Source: CAIWHR01 sp963724975
GTDB taxonomy: Bacteria; Pseudomonadota; Gammaproteobacteria; Burkholderiales; Casimicrobiaceae
Reading direction: 5' to 3'
Assembly (NCBI GenBank): GCA_963724975.1
Contig: CAVRXB010000003.1
Location: forward strand, 1 to 64,000
Length of the DNA stretch: 64,000 nucleotides
The notes beneath the pieces are model-generated. The model searched no databases and was not told the origin of the DNA. It was given only the letters and a program-made list of their open reading frames with translations. Below, piece by piece: positions 63,772-64,000 of this stretch (within the stretch, counting starts at the first letter, position 1; the number at the start of each line of letters is the position of its first letter). Both the position numbers and the translations under genes were made by a program.

Positions 63772-64000
63772 GTCCCGTGACCGGACCCGGCTTGCGCGAG
63801 TCCCGCGCGGGCCCCGGGGAGCTGGCGGCATGCGCGGCAGACGACGTTGCGGCGCCGATCCCGAGCCGCCCTGCGATGTGCATCAGTTCCGCAATGGTCT
63901 TCGCGTCCATCCGCTCCATGATGCGGGCGCGGTGGAACTTGACGGTCTGCTCGACCACCCCAAGGTCGGCGGCAATCTGCTTGTTGAGCTTGCCCGCCGC
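63767..64000 (-). CDS. LuxR/FixJ-type DNA-binding response regulator, N-terminus outside window
   Basis: The last 77 codons of a regulator entering from the right edge. The helix-turn-helix reads KLNKQIAADLGVVEQTVKFHRARIMERM, split here into KLNKQIAADLGVVEQTV and KFHRARIMERM, as in NarL/FixJ proteins. A roughly 25-residue Ala/Pro-rich tail follows. A receiver or PAS domain upstream is expected but not visible. It is probably co-transcribed with the receiver gene. Confidence 0.85.
   Translation of the reverse strand, partial: AAGKLNKQIAADLGVVEQTVKFHRARIMERMDAKTIAELMHIAGRLGIGAATSSAAHAASSPGPARDSRKPGPVTGH

Overview
The window is GC-rich DNA with dense, overlapping genes. Bug-type solute receptors, sarcosine oxidase, CoA-transferase/lyase genes and a cyanide-insensitive-type oxidase together suggest a betaproteobacterium, most likely Burkholderiales-like. 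The lineage is inferred from gene content only; no rRNA or tRNA gene was seen.

Layout. 0-2.1 kb: 5' part of a multi GAF/PAS sensor gene that runs off the left edge. 2.2-7.8 kb: a DUF1989 gene remnant, an MFS transporter, a low-GC vWD-domain secreted protein, a lipoprotein and a TTC38-like protein. 7.8-11.7 kb: Bug receptor, family III CoA-transferase, HMG-CoA lyase and glutathione transferase. 11.9-13.7 kb: bactofilin, small receiver protein and BON protein. 13.7-18.8 kb: a Gtr-like surface-sugar decoration cluster (GtrA, acetyltransferase/ketoisomerase fusion, GtrB-like transferase, aminotransferase, GT-C protein).

18.9-30.4 kb is an N-methyl amino acid catabolic region. A leftward operon encodes a polar amino acid ABC importer with an embedded prolyl-tRNA deacylase and a dimethylglycine/sarcosine dehydrogenase-like flavoprotein. 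A rightward operon encodes heterotetrameric sarcosine oxidase (soxBDAG). 38.3-44.3 kb adds a quaternary-amine ABC importer with an MmgE/PrpD protein and a divergent betaine-homocysteine methyltransferase-like gene. Together these could import betaine and take it stepwise through dimethylglycine and sarcosine to glycine. Between them lie LysR, aldo/keto reductase, iorAB-like isoquinoline oxidoreductase, a CPA1 antiporter and paired crcB fluoride channels. The LysR-to-antiporter block is bracketed by two copies of the soxG 3' end.

44.3-64 kb is transcribed entirely leftward. It holds two sulfatases, a formylglycine-generating enzyme, a quinoprotein dehydrogenase-like protein with its own cytochrome c, a cyanide-insensitive-type bd oxidase, several small membrane proteins (two DUF202, MarC, DUF1622, ClC), a HAD phosphatase, a methyltransferase, an outer-membrane protein flanked by two nearly identical unknown periplasmic proteins with a 57-residue internal repeat, and two response regulators at the right edge. 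Truncated echoes of sulfatase and other gene starts lie in the spacers.

From 30.7 kb rightward many genes carry apparent single-base insertions (none seen left of 30.4 kb). All fit +1 insertions, which looks more like uncorrected sequence error than ordinary gene decay.
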